Assembly: GCF_000785435.2 (NCBI RefSeq)
Contig: NZ_JTDB02000007.1
Coordinates: 344,455-408,454 of the forward strand
Length of the DNA: 64,000 bases
Direction: 5' to 3'
Source: Paraburkholderia sacchari
GTDB taxonomy: Bacteria > Pseudomonadota > Gammaproteobacteria > Burkholderiales > Burkholderiaceae
Shown here: piece by piece, positions 21,357 to 30,315 of the stretch
How positions within the stretch are numbered: the first letter of the stretch is position 1
Layout of the letters: each line of letters starts with the position of its first letter
Notes under the pieces: model-generated
Told to the model about the DNA's origin: nothing
Seen by the model: only the letters and a program-made list of their open reading frames with translations
Databases searched by the model: none
Position numbers and translations under genes: made by a program

Positions 21357-22652
21357 TCAGTCGCGTCCGGGCCAGAGCGCCGCGACGGTCTCGGCGGGCA
21401 GATCGGGCGCGGTGCCCGAAATCTGTGCGGCGATCAGGCGAGCCGAGCCCAGCGCGAGCGCCCAGCCGGCCGGGCCATGGCCCGCGTTGACGTAGAGGCG
21501 CGCATGCCCGGCGTTGCCTGCTGCCGGCATGCCGTCGGCGGAGAGCAATTTCATGCCTTCCCACGCGAGCGCTGCCGAAATGCGCGCGGCGCCCGGCGCC
21601 CAATCGCGCGAAGCCTCGCCGAGCAGGGCGAGGGCTTCTTCGGTGAGTGGTTCGGGCAGCGCTTCGTCGAGTTCCTTCACGCGCTGGAGCACCGCGCCGC
21701 CCGAAATGCGCAGCCGGTGGTTCGTGCGCGTGATCGCGATGCGCCGCGCCACATCGACCAGCGTCGAATGCGGCACGCATTCCTCGTGTGCGACCGGCGC
21801 GTTCAGCGTGTGCACCCGCACGGGATAGAACGGCAGCTTGAAACCAAGCGGCGCGAGCAGCTTTGGCGTTTGCGCGCCGGCCGCGACAACCACGGCATCG
21901 GCGGAAATGACTTCGACTTCGCGTTTGCGCGTGGCGTCGTCAGGGCGCGGCGAGAGTTCCACGGCTGCGCGCGTGTTTTCGAGGCGGATCGCGCTGACGG
22001 TGCGTCCGGTCTGGAATTGCACGCCGCCCATCGTATCGAGCACCTGCTTGAGCTGCTTGACGAAGAGCGGGCAGTTGGCCACGCGCGCCTCGTCGAAACG
22101 GATAGCGCCCGCGAACGGCGGATCGGTGGGAATCGTATGTTCGGATGCCACGCATTCGTGCGGCGTGAGCACGTGATGCGGGATCTCGAATTGGCGCAGC
22201 AATTCGAGCGCGGGTTGCGTAAGCGACCACTCGTCGCTGCCGCGCACGAGATAGAGCAGGCCTTCGCGCTGCTCGTACTCGAGCTCGAAGCGGCCTTCGG
22301 CCTCGTCCAGCGCGTTTTGCGCCGATTCGATCAGCGGACGCAGGAGCGTGTAGCGCGCGGCGAAGGCTTCGGAGCCGTGCAGGGACGCGAGGCGCTTCAC
22401 GAAGCTGCGTGCGTGTCCGGTGAAGCCGGTCTTGCAGATCACACCGCCCGACGACTGCCGGCCGTTGCGCAGAAAAGTAGGCCCGAACCAGACGTCGAGC
22501 GGCGTGGGCAGCACGACGCCGCTATGGCCGTAGCTCGCGCCTTGCGCGACGGTGGCGTGGCGCTCGACCACGCAGACGCGATGGCCCGCCGCGCGCAACT
22601 GATAGGCGGTGGCGACGCCGGCGATTCCGCCGCCAATGACGATGACATCCAT
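21357..22652 (-). CDS. FAD-dependent D-amino acid dehydrogenase-like oxidoreductase
   Basis: 431 residues from the ATG at 22652. The N-terminal dinucleotide fold is VIVIGGGIAGVATAYQL with the Glu of CVVE at the end of beta-2. C-terminal NAGHGPAGWALALGSARL is the DAO-family FAD-binding end (family: GHGxLGWTLA). This points to a DadA-type membrane-associated dehydrogenase that deaminates D-amino acids into the respiratory chain. The substrate cannot be told from sequence, and no alanine racemase (dadX) or permease is adjacent. It is divergent from purL across a 434-bp gap. Confidence 0.88.
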   Translation of the reverse strand: MDVIVIGGGIAGVATAYQLRAAGHRVCVVERHATVAQGASYGHSGVVLPTPLDVWFGPTFLRNGRQSSGGVICKTGFTGHARSFVKRLASLHGSEAFAARYTLLRPLIESAQNALDEAEGRFELEYEQREGLLYLVRGSDEWSLTQPALELLRQFEIPHHVLTPHECVASEHTIPTDPPFAGAIRFDEARVANCPLFVKQLKQVLDTMGGVQFQTGRTVSAIRLENTRAAVELSPRPDDATRKREVEVISADAVVVAAGAQTPKLLAPLGFKLPFYPVRVHTLNAPVAHEECVPHSTLVDVARRIAITRTNHRLRISGGAVLQRVKELDEALPEPLTEEALALLGEASRDWAPGAARISAALAWEGMKLLSADGMPAAGNAGHARLYVNAGHGPAGWALALGSARLIAAQISGTAPDLPAETVAALWPGRD

Positions 22653-23086
22653 GACGATTTGATCTGCTGGCAGACGGCGCGCCGAAGGGCGAGGGCGCCG
22701 TGCCGATGGGGGTGAGGCATGCGGCGCGGGCAATCGCGCCGATCGGGTGAAACACGCAATCATAGCAGCCAAACCGTCCCGCTTGCCATGCGCGTTGCCA
22801 AGCGCCGTTACGCAGGCGGCCGGCGCTGGTGGCCGGAGCGCCGGACCTCGCGCGAACGCAGCCGCCGGAAGCCCGCCGGGGCCCGGCACGCGCTGCGCTC
22901 CCGCCTCGCGGCTCGGCCAGGCGGGGTCTTCCGGGTTATAATCGCGGTCTCCCCATCGCCCGACGTCGGCCCGACGTCATCGCCTGTGTGCGGCGCTTCG
23001 CCACCCCGCGAGACGCCCGTGAAAGGCGATGGCGCAACGCAATTCCGACGCAACCCAGACGTAATCTCGACGCAACGCCCCAGTCC
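22653..23086. other. Intergenic region between FAD oxidoreductase and purL
   Basis: 434 bases, divergent genes on both sides. It is GC-rich and proline/arginine-like in every frame, with no ribosome site or family match. It holds a perfect TATAAT at 22937-22942 that suits purL, leaving a leader of about 140 nt with no clear aptamer-like fold that I can identify. Confidence 0.65.
22937..22942 (+). promoter_or_regulatory. Candidate -10 box of purL
   Basis: TATAAT preceded by GGGT. The -35 position (around 22914-22919) is weak, so activation or an extended -10 would be needed. Confidence 0.5.
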
Positions 23087-26000
23087 ATGGCCCACTTCTC
23101 GTGTTTCCCCGGTGCTTCGGCCCTTTCCGACTTCCGTCAGACCCGCCTGCTCGAAACGCTCCAGCGTATCGACGCTCATATCGTCGGCGTCCACGGCCAG
23201 TATCTGCACTTCGTCAACTCGGCCACGCCGCTTGTCCCTGACGACAGCGCGAAGATCGAAGCGCTGATGCACTACGGCGCGCCGTTCGCGGCCCCGCAGG
23301 AGCGCGGCAGCGCGGTCACATTCCTCGTCGTGCCGCGCTTCGGCACGGTGTCGCCGTGGGCGAGCAAGGCCACCGACATCGCGCATCACTGCGGCCTCGA
23401 GCAGGTGCGCCGCATCGAGCGCGGCGTCGAGTACACGGTGATCCTCAAGAGCGGCCTGCTGGGCGGCAAGAAAACCCTGTCGGACGAGGCACACGCCGCC
23501 GTCGCGGCCGCGCTGCACGACCGTATGACCGAGAGCGTGGCCGCTTCGCGCGACCAGGCGCTGCATCTGTTCGACGAACTGCCGGCGCGCCCGATGCAGA
23601 CCGTCGACGTGCTCGGCCATGGCCGCAAGGCGCTTGAAACGGCCAATGGCGAACTGGGCCTCGCGCTCGCCGACGACGAAATCGACTACCTCGTCGACAA
23701 CTTCACGAAGCTCGGGCGCAACCCGACCGACGTCGAACTGATGATGTTCGCGCAGGCCAACAGCGAGCACTGCCGCCACAAGATCTTCAACGCGAGCTGG
23801 ACGATCGACGGCGAGGACCAGGACCTGTCGCTCTTCGCGATGATCCGCAACACCGAGAAGGTGAGCCCGCAGGGCACGATCGTCGCGTACTCGGACAACT
23901 CGTCGATCATGGAAGGCGCGGTGGCCGAGCGCTGGTTCCCGCGCAAGAGCGGCGCGGAAGGCGCGCCGGGCGAGCAGTACGGCCGCCACACCGAACTCAC
24001 GCACACGCTGATGAAGGTGGAGACGCACAACCACCCGACCGCGATCTCGCCGTTCGCGGGCGCAGCCACGGGCTCGGGCGGCGAAATCCGCGACGAAGGC
24101 GCAACGGGCCGCGGTGCGCGTCCGAAGGCCGGCCTCACGGGCTTCACGGTCTCGAACCTCGATTTGCCGGACGCGCGCGAGACGTGGGAGAACGCCCGCG
24201 ACGCGGCCACGCCGCTCGCGCACCGCAATCCCGCCGATGAAGCGCAGACCTATGGCCGCCCGGACCGCATCGCCTCGCCGCTGCAGATCATGATCGACGG
24301 CCCGCTCGGCGGCGCTGCGTTCAACAACGAATTCGGCCGTCCGAACCTCGGCGGTTACTTCCGCACCTACGAGCAAAACGTCGCGGGCACCGTGCGCGGC
24401 TATCACAAGCCAATCATGATTGCGGGCGGCATCGGCAACATCAGCGCGACGCTCACGCACAAGCAGGACCTGCCCGCGGGCACGCTGCTGATCCAGATCG
24501 GCGGCCCCGGCATGCGCATCGGCATGGGCGGCGGCGCGGCCAGCTCGATGGCCACGGGCACCAACACGGCCGAGCTCGACTTCGACTCGGTGCAGCGCGG
24601 CAACCCGGAAATCGAGCGCCGCGCGCAGGAAGTCATCAACGGATGCTGGCAGCTGGGCGTTGCCAATCCGATCCTGTCGATTCACGACGTGGGCGCGGGC
24701 GGCCTCTCGAACGCGTTCCCCGAACTCGTCGACGGCGCCGACAAGGGCGCACGCTTCGAACTGCGCAAGGTGCAACTCGAGGAGTCGGGCCTCTCGCCGC
24801 GCGAGATCTGGTCGAACGAATCGCAGGAGCGTTACGTTCTCGCGATTGCGCCCGCCGATCTGCCAATGTTCGAAGCGATCTGCAAGCGCGAGCGCTGCCC
24901 GTTCGCCGTGGTGGGCGTGGCCACCGACGAACGCGAACTGAAGCTGATCGATACCGACGAAGCGGCGCTTGCGGCGAACGGCGGCCACCAGCCCGTCGAT
25001 ATGCCGATGGACATCCTGCTCGGCAAGCCGCCGCGCATGCACCGCAACGTCGAGCACGCGAGCGTGCCGCTCACGCCGGTCGAAGTCACGGGCATCTCGC
25101 TCGACGAAGTCGCAAAGAGCGTGCTGCGCAATCCGACGGTCGGCAGCAAGTCCTTCCTCATCACCATCGGCGACCGCTCGGTGGGCGGCACGACGGTGCG
25201 CGACCAGATGGTCGGCCCGTGGCAGGTGCCGGTGGCCGACTGCGCGATCACGGCGCTCGACTACGCCGGCTACAAGGGCGAAGCGATGACGATGGCCGAG
25301 CGCACGCCGCTCGCCGTGATCGATGCGCCCGCCTCGGGCCGCATGGCCGTGGGCGAGGCGATCACCAACATCGCCAGCGCACCCATCCTCTCGCTCGACA
25401 AGCTCAAGCTTTCGGCGAACTGGATGGCCGCGTGCGGCGCGCCGGGTGAGGACGCCGCGCTCTACGACACGGTGAAGGCGATCGGCATGGAACTGTGCCC
25501 GGCGCTCGGCATCGGCATTCCGGTGGGTAAGGATTCGCTCTCGATGCGCACGAAGTGGAACGAAGAAGGCGTGGCGAAGGAAGTGGTCGCGCCGGTTTCG
25601 CTCATCATTTCCGCGTTTGCGCCGGTCGAGGACGTGCGCCGCCACCTCACGCCGCAACTGCGCCGCGCCGACGAAGTGGGCGAATCGGTGCTGATCGCGA
25701 TCGATCTGGGCCGTGGCAAGAACCGCCTCGGCGGCAGCATCTTCGCGCAAGTCACGCAGCAGGTGGGCGACGCCGTGCCTGATGTGGACAGCGCCGAAGA
25801 CCTCAAGCAGTTCTTCTCGGCGATCCAGCAGCTCAACGCGAACGAGCAAGTGCTCGCGTACCACGACCGCTCGGACGGCGGCCTGTGGGCGACCGTCTGC
25901 GAAATGGCCTTTGCTGGCCACACGGGCGTCACGCTGAACGTCGACATGCTCGCGCTCGACAGCGAGCACGAGTCCGATTACGGCGATGCGAAGGACTGGG

Positions 26001-27163
26001 CGAAGCAGACGAGCGGCCGCCGCGAAGACCGCACGCTGCGCGCGCTGTTCTCGGAAGAACTGGGCGCCGTGATCCAGGTGCCGGCGCAGCAGCGCGACGC
26101 CGTGTTCGCGGTGCTGCGTCAACACGGTCTCTCGGCGTGCTCGCATGTGATCGGCTCGCCGAATAACCGCGACTCGATCGAAATTTATCGCGACGCCAAG
26201 CGCATCTACGAAGCGCCGCGAGCCGAATTGCATCGCGTGTGGAGCGAAGTGAGCTGGCGCATTGCGCGCCTGCGCGATAACCCCGCGTGCGCCGACGCCG
26301 AATACGACGCGCTGCTCGACGCCGCCGATCCGGGCATGCAGCCGCATCTCACCTTCGATCCGGCAGAAGATGTGGCCGCGCCGTTCATCGGCAAGGGCGC
26401 ACGTCCGCGCGTGGCGGTCCTGCGCGAGCAGGGCGTGAACTCGCACCTCGAAACGGCTTATGCATTCGACCGCGCGGGCTTCGATGTGCACGACGTGCAC
26501 ATGAGCGACCTGCTCGAAGGCCGCGCCACGCTCGCCGACTTCGCAGGCGCGGTGGCCTGCGGTGGCTTCTCGTATGGCGACGTGCTGGGCGCGGGCGAGG
26601 GCTGGGCCAAGACGATCCGCTTCAACGCGAAGCTCGCGGACATGTTCGCGGCGTTCTTCGCGCGTCAGGACACCTTTGCGCTCGGTATCTGCAACGGTTG
26701 CCAGATGCTGTCGAGCCTGGCTTCGATGATTCCCGGCGCCGAGGCCTGGCCGAAGTTCACGCGCAACAAGTCGGAGCAGTTCGAAGCGCGCTTCTCGCTC
26801 GCGGAAGTGCAGAACTCGCCGTCGATCTTCTTCAACGGCATGGAAGGCTCGCGCATTCCAGTTGCGGTCGCGCACGGCGAAGGCTTCGCCGACTTCTCGC
26901 AGCAGGGCAACCTCTCGAAGGTGGCCGTGGCGATGCGCTACGTCGACCACCGCGGCCAGCCGACCGAAGGCTATCCGTTCAACCCGAACGGCTCGCCGCA
27001 GGGCATCACCTCGGTCACGACGCCCGATGGCCGCTTCACCGTGCTGATGCCGCACACCGAGCGCGTGCAACGCACCGTGACGATGAGCTGGCACCCCGAA
27101 GGTTGGGGCGAGGCGAGCCCGTGGCTGCGTGCGTTCCAGAACGCGCGCAAGTGGCTCGGTTAA
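23087..27163 (+). CDS. purL: Phosphoribosylformylglycinamidine synthase
   Basis: 1358 residues: the large single-chain PurL of proteobacteria. It converts FGAR, glutamine and ATP to FGAM in purine synthesis. Order: N-terminal PurS-like part (from FSCFPGASALSDF), linker, synthase domain with NSEHCRHKIFN near residue 223 and the KVETHNHPTAISP loop near 310, a second synthase-like half (GGAASSMATG near 482, HDRSDGGLWATV near 926), and a glutaminase domain with Cys in GICNGCQML near 1203 and the His/Glu of MSWHPEG near 1334. The start at 23087 removes an Arg/Pro-rich extension. A 17-bp hairpin follows the stop. Confidence 0.98.
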   Translation: MAHFSCFPGASALSDFRQTRLLETLQRIDAHIVGVHGQYLHFVNSATPLVPDDSAKIEALMHYGAPFAAPQERGSAVTFLVVPRFGTVSPWASKATDIAHHCGLEQVRRIERGVEYTVILKSGLLGGKKTLSDEAHAAVAAALHDRMTESVAASRDQALHLFDELPARPMQTVDVLGHGRKALETANGELGLALADDEIDYLVDNFTKLGRNPTDVELMMFAQANSEHCRHKIFNASWTIDGEDQDLSLFAMIRNTEKVSPQGTIVAYSDNSSIMEGAVAERWFPRKSGAEGAPGEQYGRHTELTHTLMKVETHNHPTAISPFAGAATGSGGEIRDEGATGRGARPKAGLTGFTVSNLDLPDARETWENARDAATPLAHRNPADEAQTYGRPDRIASPLQIMIDGPLGGAAFNNEFGRPNLGGYFRTYEQNVAGTVRGYHKPIMIAGGIGNISATLTHKQDLPAGTLLIQIGGPGMRIGMGGGAASSMATGTNTAELDFDSVQRGNPEIERRAQEVINGCWQLGVANPILSIHDVGAGGLSNAFPELVDGADKGARFELRKVQLEESGLSPREIWSNESQERYVLAIAPADLPMFEAICKRERCPFAVVGVATDERELKLIDTDEAALAANGGHQPVDMPMDILLGKPPRMHRNVEHASVPLTPVEVTGISLDEVAKSVLRNPTVGSKSFLITIGDRSVGGTTVRDQMVGPWQVPVADCAITALDYAGYKGEAMTMAERTPLAVIDAPASGRMAVGEAITNIASAPILSLDKLKLSANWMAACGAPGEDAALYDTVKAIGMELCPALGIGIPVGKDSLSMRTKWNEEGVAKEVVAPVSLIISAFAPVEDVRRHLTPQLRRADEVGESVLIAIDLGRGKNRLGGSIFAQVTQQVGDAVPDVDSAEDLKQFFSAIQQLNANEQVLAYHDRSDGGLWATVCEMAFAGHTGVTLNVDMLALDSEHESDYGDAKDWAKQTSGRREDRTLRALFSEELGAVIQVPAQQRDAVFAVLRQHGLSACSHVIGSPNNRDSIEIYRDAKRIYEAPRAELHRVWSEVSWRIARLRDNPACADAEYDALLDAADPGMQPHLTFDPAEDVAAPFIGKGARPRVAVLREQGVNSHLETAYAFDRAGFDVHDVHMSDLLEGRATLADFAGAVACGGFSYGDVLGAGEGWAKTIRFNAKLADMFAAFFARQDTFALGICNGCQMLSSLASMIPGAEAWPKFTRNKSEQFEARFSLAEVQNSPSIFFNGMEGSRIPVAVAHGEGFADFSQQGNLSKVAVAMRYVDHRGQPTEGYPFNPNGSPQGITSVTTPDGRFTVLMPHTERVQRTVTMSWHPEGWGEASPWLRAFQNARKWLG

Positions 27164-27217
27164 GCCGAAGCTGCGCTGCCGTTCGGCCGAAGCGCTGACG
27201 GCACGGTCGAGGTCGAG

Positions 27218-27258
27218 AGGCCCCGGCCACGCCCAGAAGTGGGGCGTGGCCGGGGCCT
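27218..27258 (+). terminator. Strong hairpin after purL
   Basis: Perfect 17-bp GC-rich stem (27218-27234 with 27242-27258) and a 7-nt loop. The T run is poor, but position and strength support termination between purL and the Fic promoter. Confidence 0.75.
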
Positions 27259-27288
27259 TCGCGTTTGGGCGGCATCAGGTGTCGGCTT

Positions 27289-27386
27289 GCGGTGAATACG
27301 GTCGTTATTCGCCGCACTTTACGCGGTGAAAGACTTGTCGATACGGCGAATACAGCTCATAATCGCCGCATGAATAGCGGCGATTA
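27289..27386 (+). promoter_or_regulatory. Six half-site operator array at the Fic promoter
   Basis: Six 10-bp half-sites with consensus GCGGYGAATA, in two blocks of three. Block 1: 27289-27298 (+), 27306-27315 (-), 27323-27332 (+). Block 2: 27343-27352 (+), 27360-27369 (-), 27377-27386 (+). Every spacer within a block is exactly 7 bp. Block 2 repeats block 1 at a distance of 54 bp, about five helical turns. The last half-site lies inside the coding region and the start codon sits in a spacer. Confidence 0.75.
27335..27363 (+). promoter_or_regulatory. Candidate Fic promoter, leaderless
   Basis: TTGTCG (27335-27340), 17-bp spacer, CATAAT (27358-27363). A start 6-7 bases beyond the -10 falls on the ATG at 27370. 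No Shine-Dalgarno-like sequence precedes that ATG. Confidence 0.55.
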
Positions 27387-28494
27387 CACCTATATCTGGC
27401 GAGCCAATGACTGGCCCGTCTGGCGCTACGACTTGGCGAAGCTGGCCGAGCCCCTGGCCGCGGCGAGCCATGTCCAAGGCTTGTTGGCCGGGCGTCTGGC
27501 CGATGTCGGCATGGCGTTGCGCGATCAGGCCAGTCTCGCAGCCTTGACCGAGGACGTGGTCAAGACAAGCGAGATCGAGGGCGAGCAGCTCAATGTCGCC
27601 TCGGTGCGCTCGTCAATCGCGCGGCGGCTGGGCGTTGACATCGGCGCGCTCGCGCCAGTGGATCGCCACGTCGAAGGCGTGGTCGAGATGGTGCTCGACG
27701 CGACTGCCAGCAGCCAGTCGCCGGTTACGAAAGAGCGACTGTTCGGGTGGCACGCTGCGTTGTTCCCGACAGGCTACGCGGGTCTATCGCGGATTAGTGT
27801 CGGCGCATGGCGCGACGATGCCAGGGGGCCCATGCAGGTAGTGTCCGGTCCGATTGGCCGTCAGCGGGTTCATTTCGAAGCGCCGCCAGCGGACCGCCTG
27901 GAAGCTGAAACGAGCCGCTTTCTCGATTGGCTCAATGGCCCCGCGAACGATCCGCCGCTGATCAGGGCGGCGCTCGGCCATCTATGGTTCGTCACGTTGC
28001 ACCCGTTCGACGATGGCAATGGCCGGGTGGCAAGAGCGATTGGGGATTTGCTGCTCGCGCGCGCGGATGACAGTCCACAACGTTTCTACAGTTTGTCGGC
28101 GCAGATCCAGCGCGAGCGCAAGGCGTATTACGACATCCTGGAGCGCACGCAAAAGCGATCGATGGATGTCACGGAATGGCTCGCGTGGTTTCTCGATGCG
28201 CTGCATCGTGCCATCGATCAGGCGCAGTTCACACTCGATACCGTGCTGGCCAAAGCGAATTTCTGGCGCCACTGGGCCACAACGCCGTTCAATGAGCGGC
28301 AGGTCAAGTTGCTCAATAAACTGCTCGATGGGTTTGACGGCAAGCTTACCAGCGGCAAATGGGCGGCCATCGCCAAGTGTTCATCCGATACCGCTCTACG
28401 CGATATCAACGACCTGCTCGCACGCGGTGTGCTGCGCCGGGCCGATGGTGGCGGGCGCAGCACGAGTTACCAGTTGAATGCGCCGCAGAAGTAG
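27370..28494 (+). CDS. Fic family protein with DUF4172 N-domain and winged-helix tail
   Basis: 374 residues. The N-terminal DUF4172-type region begins YIWRANDWPVWRYD. TSEIEG near residues 66-71 fits the (S/T)xxxE(G/N) inhibitory helix that blocks the ATP site in cis. The catalytic motif HPFDDGNGRVAR (about 211-222) is complete, so the protein should transfer AMP or another nucleotide to a target once the inhibitory Glu is displaced. The C-terminal part, SGKWAAIAKCSSDTALRDIN and the following GRSTSYQL, looks like a winged helix-turn-helix. No antitoxin gene is adjacent. The start is chosen because it lies at the end of the promoter and matches the family N-terminus; TTG at 27265 is unlikely. 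Confidence 0.93.
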   Translation: MNSGDYTYIWRANDWPVWRYDLAKLAEPLAAASHVQGLLAGRLADVGMALRDQASLAALTEDVVKTSEIEGEQLNVASVRSSIARRLGVDIGALAPVDRHVEGVVEMVLDATASSQSPVTKERLFGWHAALFPTGYAGLSRISVGAWRDDARGPMQVVSGPIGRQRVHFEAPPADRLEAETSRFLDWLNGPANDPPLIRAALGHLWFVTLHPFDDGNGRVARAIGDLLLARADDSPQRFYSLSAQIQRERKAYYDILERTQKRSMDVTEWLAWFLDALHRAIDQAQFTLDTVLAKANFWRHWATTPFNERQVKLLNKLLDGFDGKLTSGKWAAIAKCSSDTALRDINDLLARGVLRRADGGGRSTSYQLNAPQK

Positions 28495-28543
28495 CAGCGC
28501 TGTTATCCATCACTCGTGCGTCGCGCCCGAATTGGGCAACAAA

Positions 28544-28580
28544 AAACCCCGCGCCTTCGCAGGTCGCGGGGTTTCTCTTT
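28544..28580. terminator. Bidirectional terminator between Fic and parvulin genes
   Basis: 10-bp stem AAACCCCGCG (28544-28553) with 28565-28574. T-rich on the plus side and a T6 run on the minus side, suiting the convergent genes. Confidence 0.88.
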
Positions 28581-28611
28581 TCGCAGCAAGCAAAGAAGCT
28601 GCAATCGGCCC

Positions 28612-29391
28612 TTACTGAATCTTCGCCTTGTCGCGCAGTTGCTTTTCGAACGCGAGCAGCTTTTGCTGCTGAAGTTGCTGCACGATCTGCGGGCGCACTT
28701 GCTCGAGCGGCGGCGGCGCGATGGCGCGAATGTCGTCCACGCGGATGATGTGCCAGCCGAATTGCGTGTGCACCGGCGCATCGGTGACCTGGCCTTTTTG
28801 CAGATGCGTTGCGGCGTCGGCGAATTCCGGCACGTAGGCCTTCGGGTCCGACCAGTCGAGATCGCCGCCGTTCTTCGCCGAACCCGGGTCCTTCGAGTAT
28901 TGCTTAGCGAGGTCTTCGAAGCTCGCGCCGCCCTTGATCTTCGCGATCAGGTCCTTCGCCTGCTGCTCGTTGTCCACGAGGATGTGATGCAGGTGATATT
29001 CCTTGCCGGCCGCGCCTTGCGTGAGCTTGTCGTACATGGCCTTGACTTCGGCGTCGCTGGGCGGGTTGCTCCTGAGGAAGTCCTCGATCCATGCATGCAG
29101 GACGACCTGTTGCTGCGCCATCGCCAGTTGGGCCTTCACGGCCGGACGGTTCGGAATCCCGACGCGCGCCGCTTCCTGCATCAGCACCTGGCGATTGATG
29201 AGTTCCTCACGCACGGCCTTTTCCAGGTCCGGCGTGTCTTGCTGGCCCTGGGCCACGACCTGGGCGACCAGCGCATCGGCCTGCGACTTCGGAATCGGCG
29301 TGCCATTCACGACGGCAACGTTCTGCGCAAAGGCGGGAGCCGCCGCGAACGCAGCCAGCAACACCCAAAGACGGGTTTTCTTCAAGGTCAT
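28612..29391 (-). CDS. Periplasmic parvulin-type peptidyl-prolyl isomerase
   Basis: 259 residues. The Sec signal peptide (KKTRLWVLLAAFAAAPAFAQ, cleavage after AFA) points to the periplasm. A SurA-like N-terminal helical part (residues 25-120) precedes one parvulin domain (about 130-225): YHLHHILV, ASFEDLAKQYSKDPGSAKNGGDLDW, then FGWHIIRVDD. It helps fold outer-membrane or secreted proteins. It is the last gene of the selO-msrB-yciB-bolA run on the minus strand, 40 bases after bolA. It is a second, smaller relative of the membrane-anchored PpiD at 13.6 kb. Confidence 0.92.
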   Translation of the reverse strand: MTLKKTRLWVLLAAFAAAPAFAQNVAVVNGTPIPKSQADALVAQVVAQGQQDTPDLEKAVREELINRQVLMQEAARVGIPNRPAVKAQLAMAQQQVVLHAWIEDFLRSNPPSDAEVKAMYDKLTQGAAGKEYHLHHILVDNEQQAKDLIAKIKGGASFEDLAKQYSKDPGSAKNGGDLDWSDPKAYVPEFADAATHLQKGQVTDAPVHTQFGWHIIRVDDIRAIAPPPLEQVRPQIVQQLQQQKLLAFEKQLRDKAKIQ

Positions 29392-29431
29392 CGAAAAATC
29401 CTGAGGGGCGAACTAAAAAATGGGATTAGCG

Positions 29432-29743
29432 TTATCGGGGCTGCGCTGCCGCCTCTTCGGGCGTGAGCGCGGTGATTGCGAGCGCGTGAATGCCGCGCTG
29501 CATGGCTTCGGCCAGCGCATCATACACCATGCGATGCCTTGCCACGCGGGCTTTCCCCGCGAATGCGGCCGCAACGATCGTGACGTGATAGTGGCCGCCA
29601 GCGGCGGCGCCGGCATGGCCCGCATGCAGTGCGCTGTCGTCGCGCACGGCGATCGATTCGACGGGTGCGAGCGCCGCAGAAAGGCGCGATTCGATCAGCG
29701 CCATGCGTTCCGCAGGGCTGGCGTGGAGAAAAACGTCGCTCAT
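29432..29743 (-). CDS. bolA: BolA family protein
   Basis: 103 residues, ATG at 29743 with a GGAAGAAG ribosome site. It has a BolA/YrbA fold: IESRLSAALAPVESIAVRDDS, then GGHYHVTIVAAAFAGKARVARHRMVYDALAEAM, with the conserved His used to bind a 2Fe-2S cluster shared with a monothiol glutaredoxin. The family regulates iron-sulfur transfer and stress morphology. The start codon overlaps the yciB stop (ATGA), so translation is coupled. An extra Ala/Gly-rich loop lies between the first strand and the His. Confidence 0.93.
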   Translation of the reverse strand: MSDVFLHASPAERMALIESRLSAALAPVESIAVRDDSALHAGHAGAAAGGHYHVTIVAAAFAGKARVARHRMVYDALAEAMQRGIHALAITALTPEEAAAQPR

Positions 29744-30273
29744 TCTTCTTCCTTCATGTAACGCGAGAGCCACAGGCTCTGGCCGACGATGAACACGACC
29801 AGAATGCCCGTCGCGCCAAAGAGCTTGAAGTCGACCCACGCATCGGTGGAGAAATGGTACGCGACGAACAGATTGAGGATGCCGAGCAGCGCGAAGAAGA
29901 TCGACCAGATGAAGTTCAACTGCGTCCAGATTCGTGGCGGCAAGGTGATCTGCTTGCCCATCATCGCTTCGATGAGGTTCTTGCCGAACGCGACCTGCGA
30001 GACCAGCAGCACGACCGAGAAGGCCCAGTAGAGGACCGTGGGCTTCCACTTGATGAAGGTCTCGTCGTGCAGCATGAGCGTGGCGCCGCCGAACACGACG
30101 ACGATACCCAGACTCAGCCACAGCATGGGGTCGACCTTGCGATGGCGGAAGGCGACCCACGCGATCTGCGCGAGCGTTGCGACGATCGCAACGGCTGTGG
30201 CCGTGAAGATGCCCCACACCTTGAAGGTGACGAAGAACAGGATGATCGGGAACAGATCAAACAGAAATTTCAT
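29740..30273 (-). CDS. yciB: YciB / septation protein A family inner-membrane protein
   Basis: 177 residues with five hydrophobic segments starting at LFDLFPIILFFVTF. The family signature KFLFDLFPIILFF and the later KWKPTVLYW and RIWTQLNFIWSIFFALLG are plain. It is an inner-membrane protein of the IspZ/YciB family, linked to envelope and division processes in E. coli and Shigella; its exact activity is unsettled. It overlaps bolA by 4 bases and follows msrB. Confidence 0.95.
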   Translation of the reverse strand: MKFLFDLFPIILFFVTFKVWGIFTATAVAIVATLAQIAWVAFRHRKVDPMLWLSLGIVVVFGGATLMLHDETFIKWKPTVLYWAFSVVLLVSQVAFGKNLIEAMMGKQITLPPRIWTQLNFIWSIFFALLGILNLFVAYHFSTDAWVDFKLFGATGILVVFIVGQSLWLSRYMKEEE

Positions 30274-30315
30274 ATCGGCCTGGAAATTGGCAAAATGAGC
30301 CGCAAAAAAGAGGGC

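Noticed and set aside
22808..27094. Antisense frame of 1428 codons across the whole of purL
   Set aside because: Arg/His/Ala-rich composition typical of the mirror of high-GC coding DNA. It has no domain and no ribosome site, while the sense strand is an unmistakable PurL.
27370..28494. Classical Fic toxin-antitoxin operon
   Set aside because: No small antitoxin gene lies next to it; the inhibitory helix is in the same chain (class II Fic), so a two-gene system is not supported.
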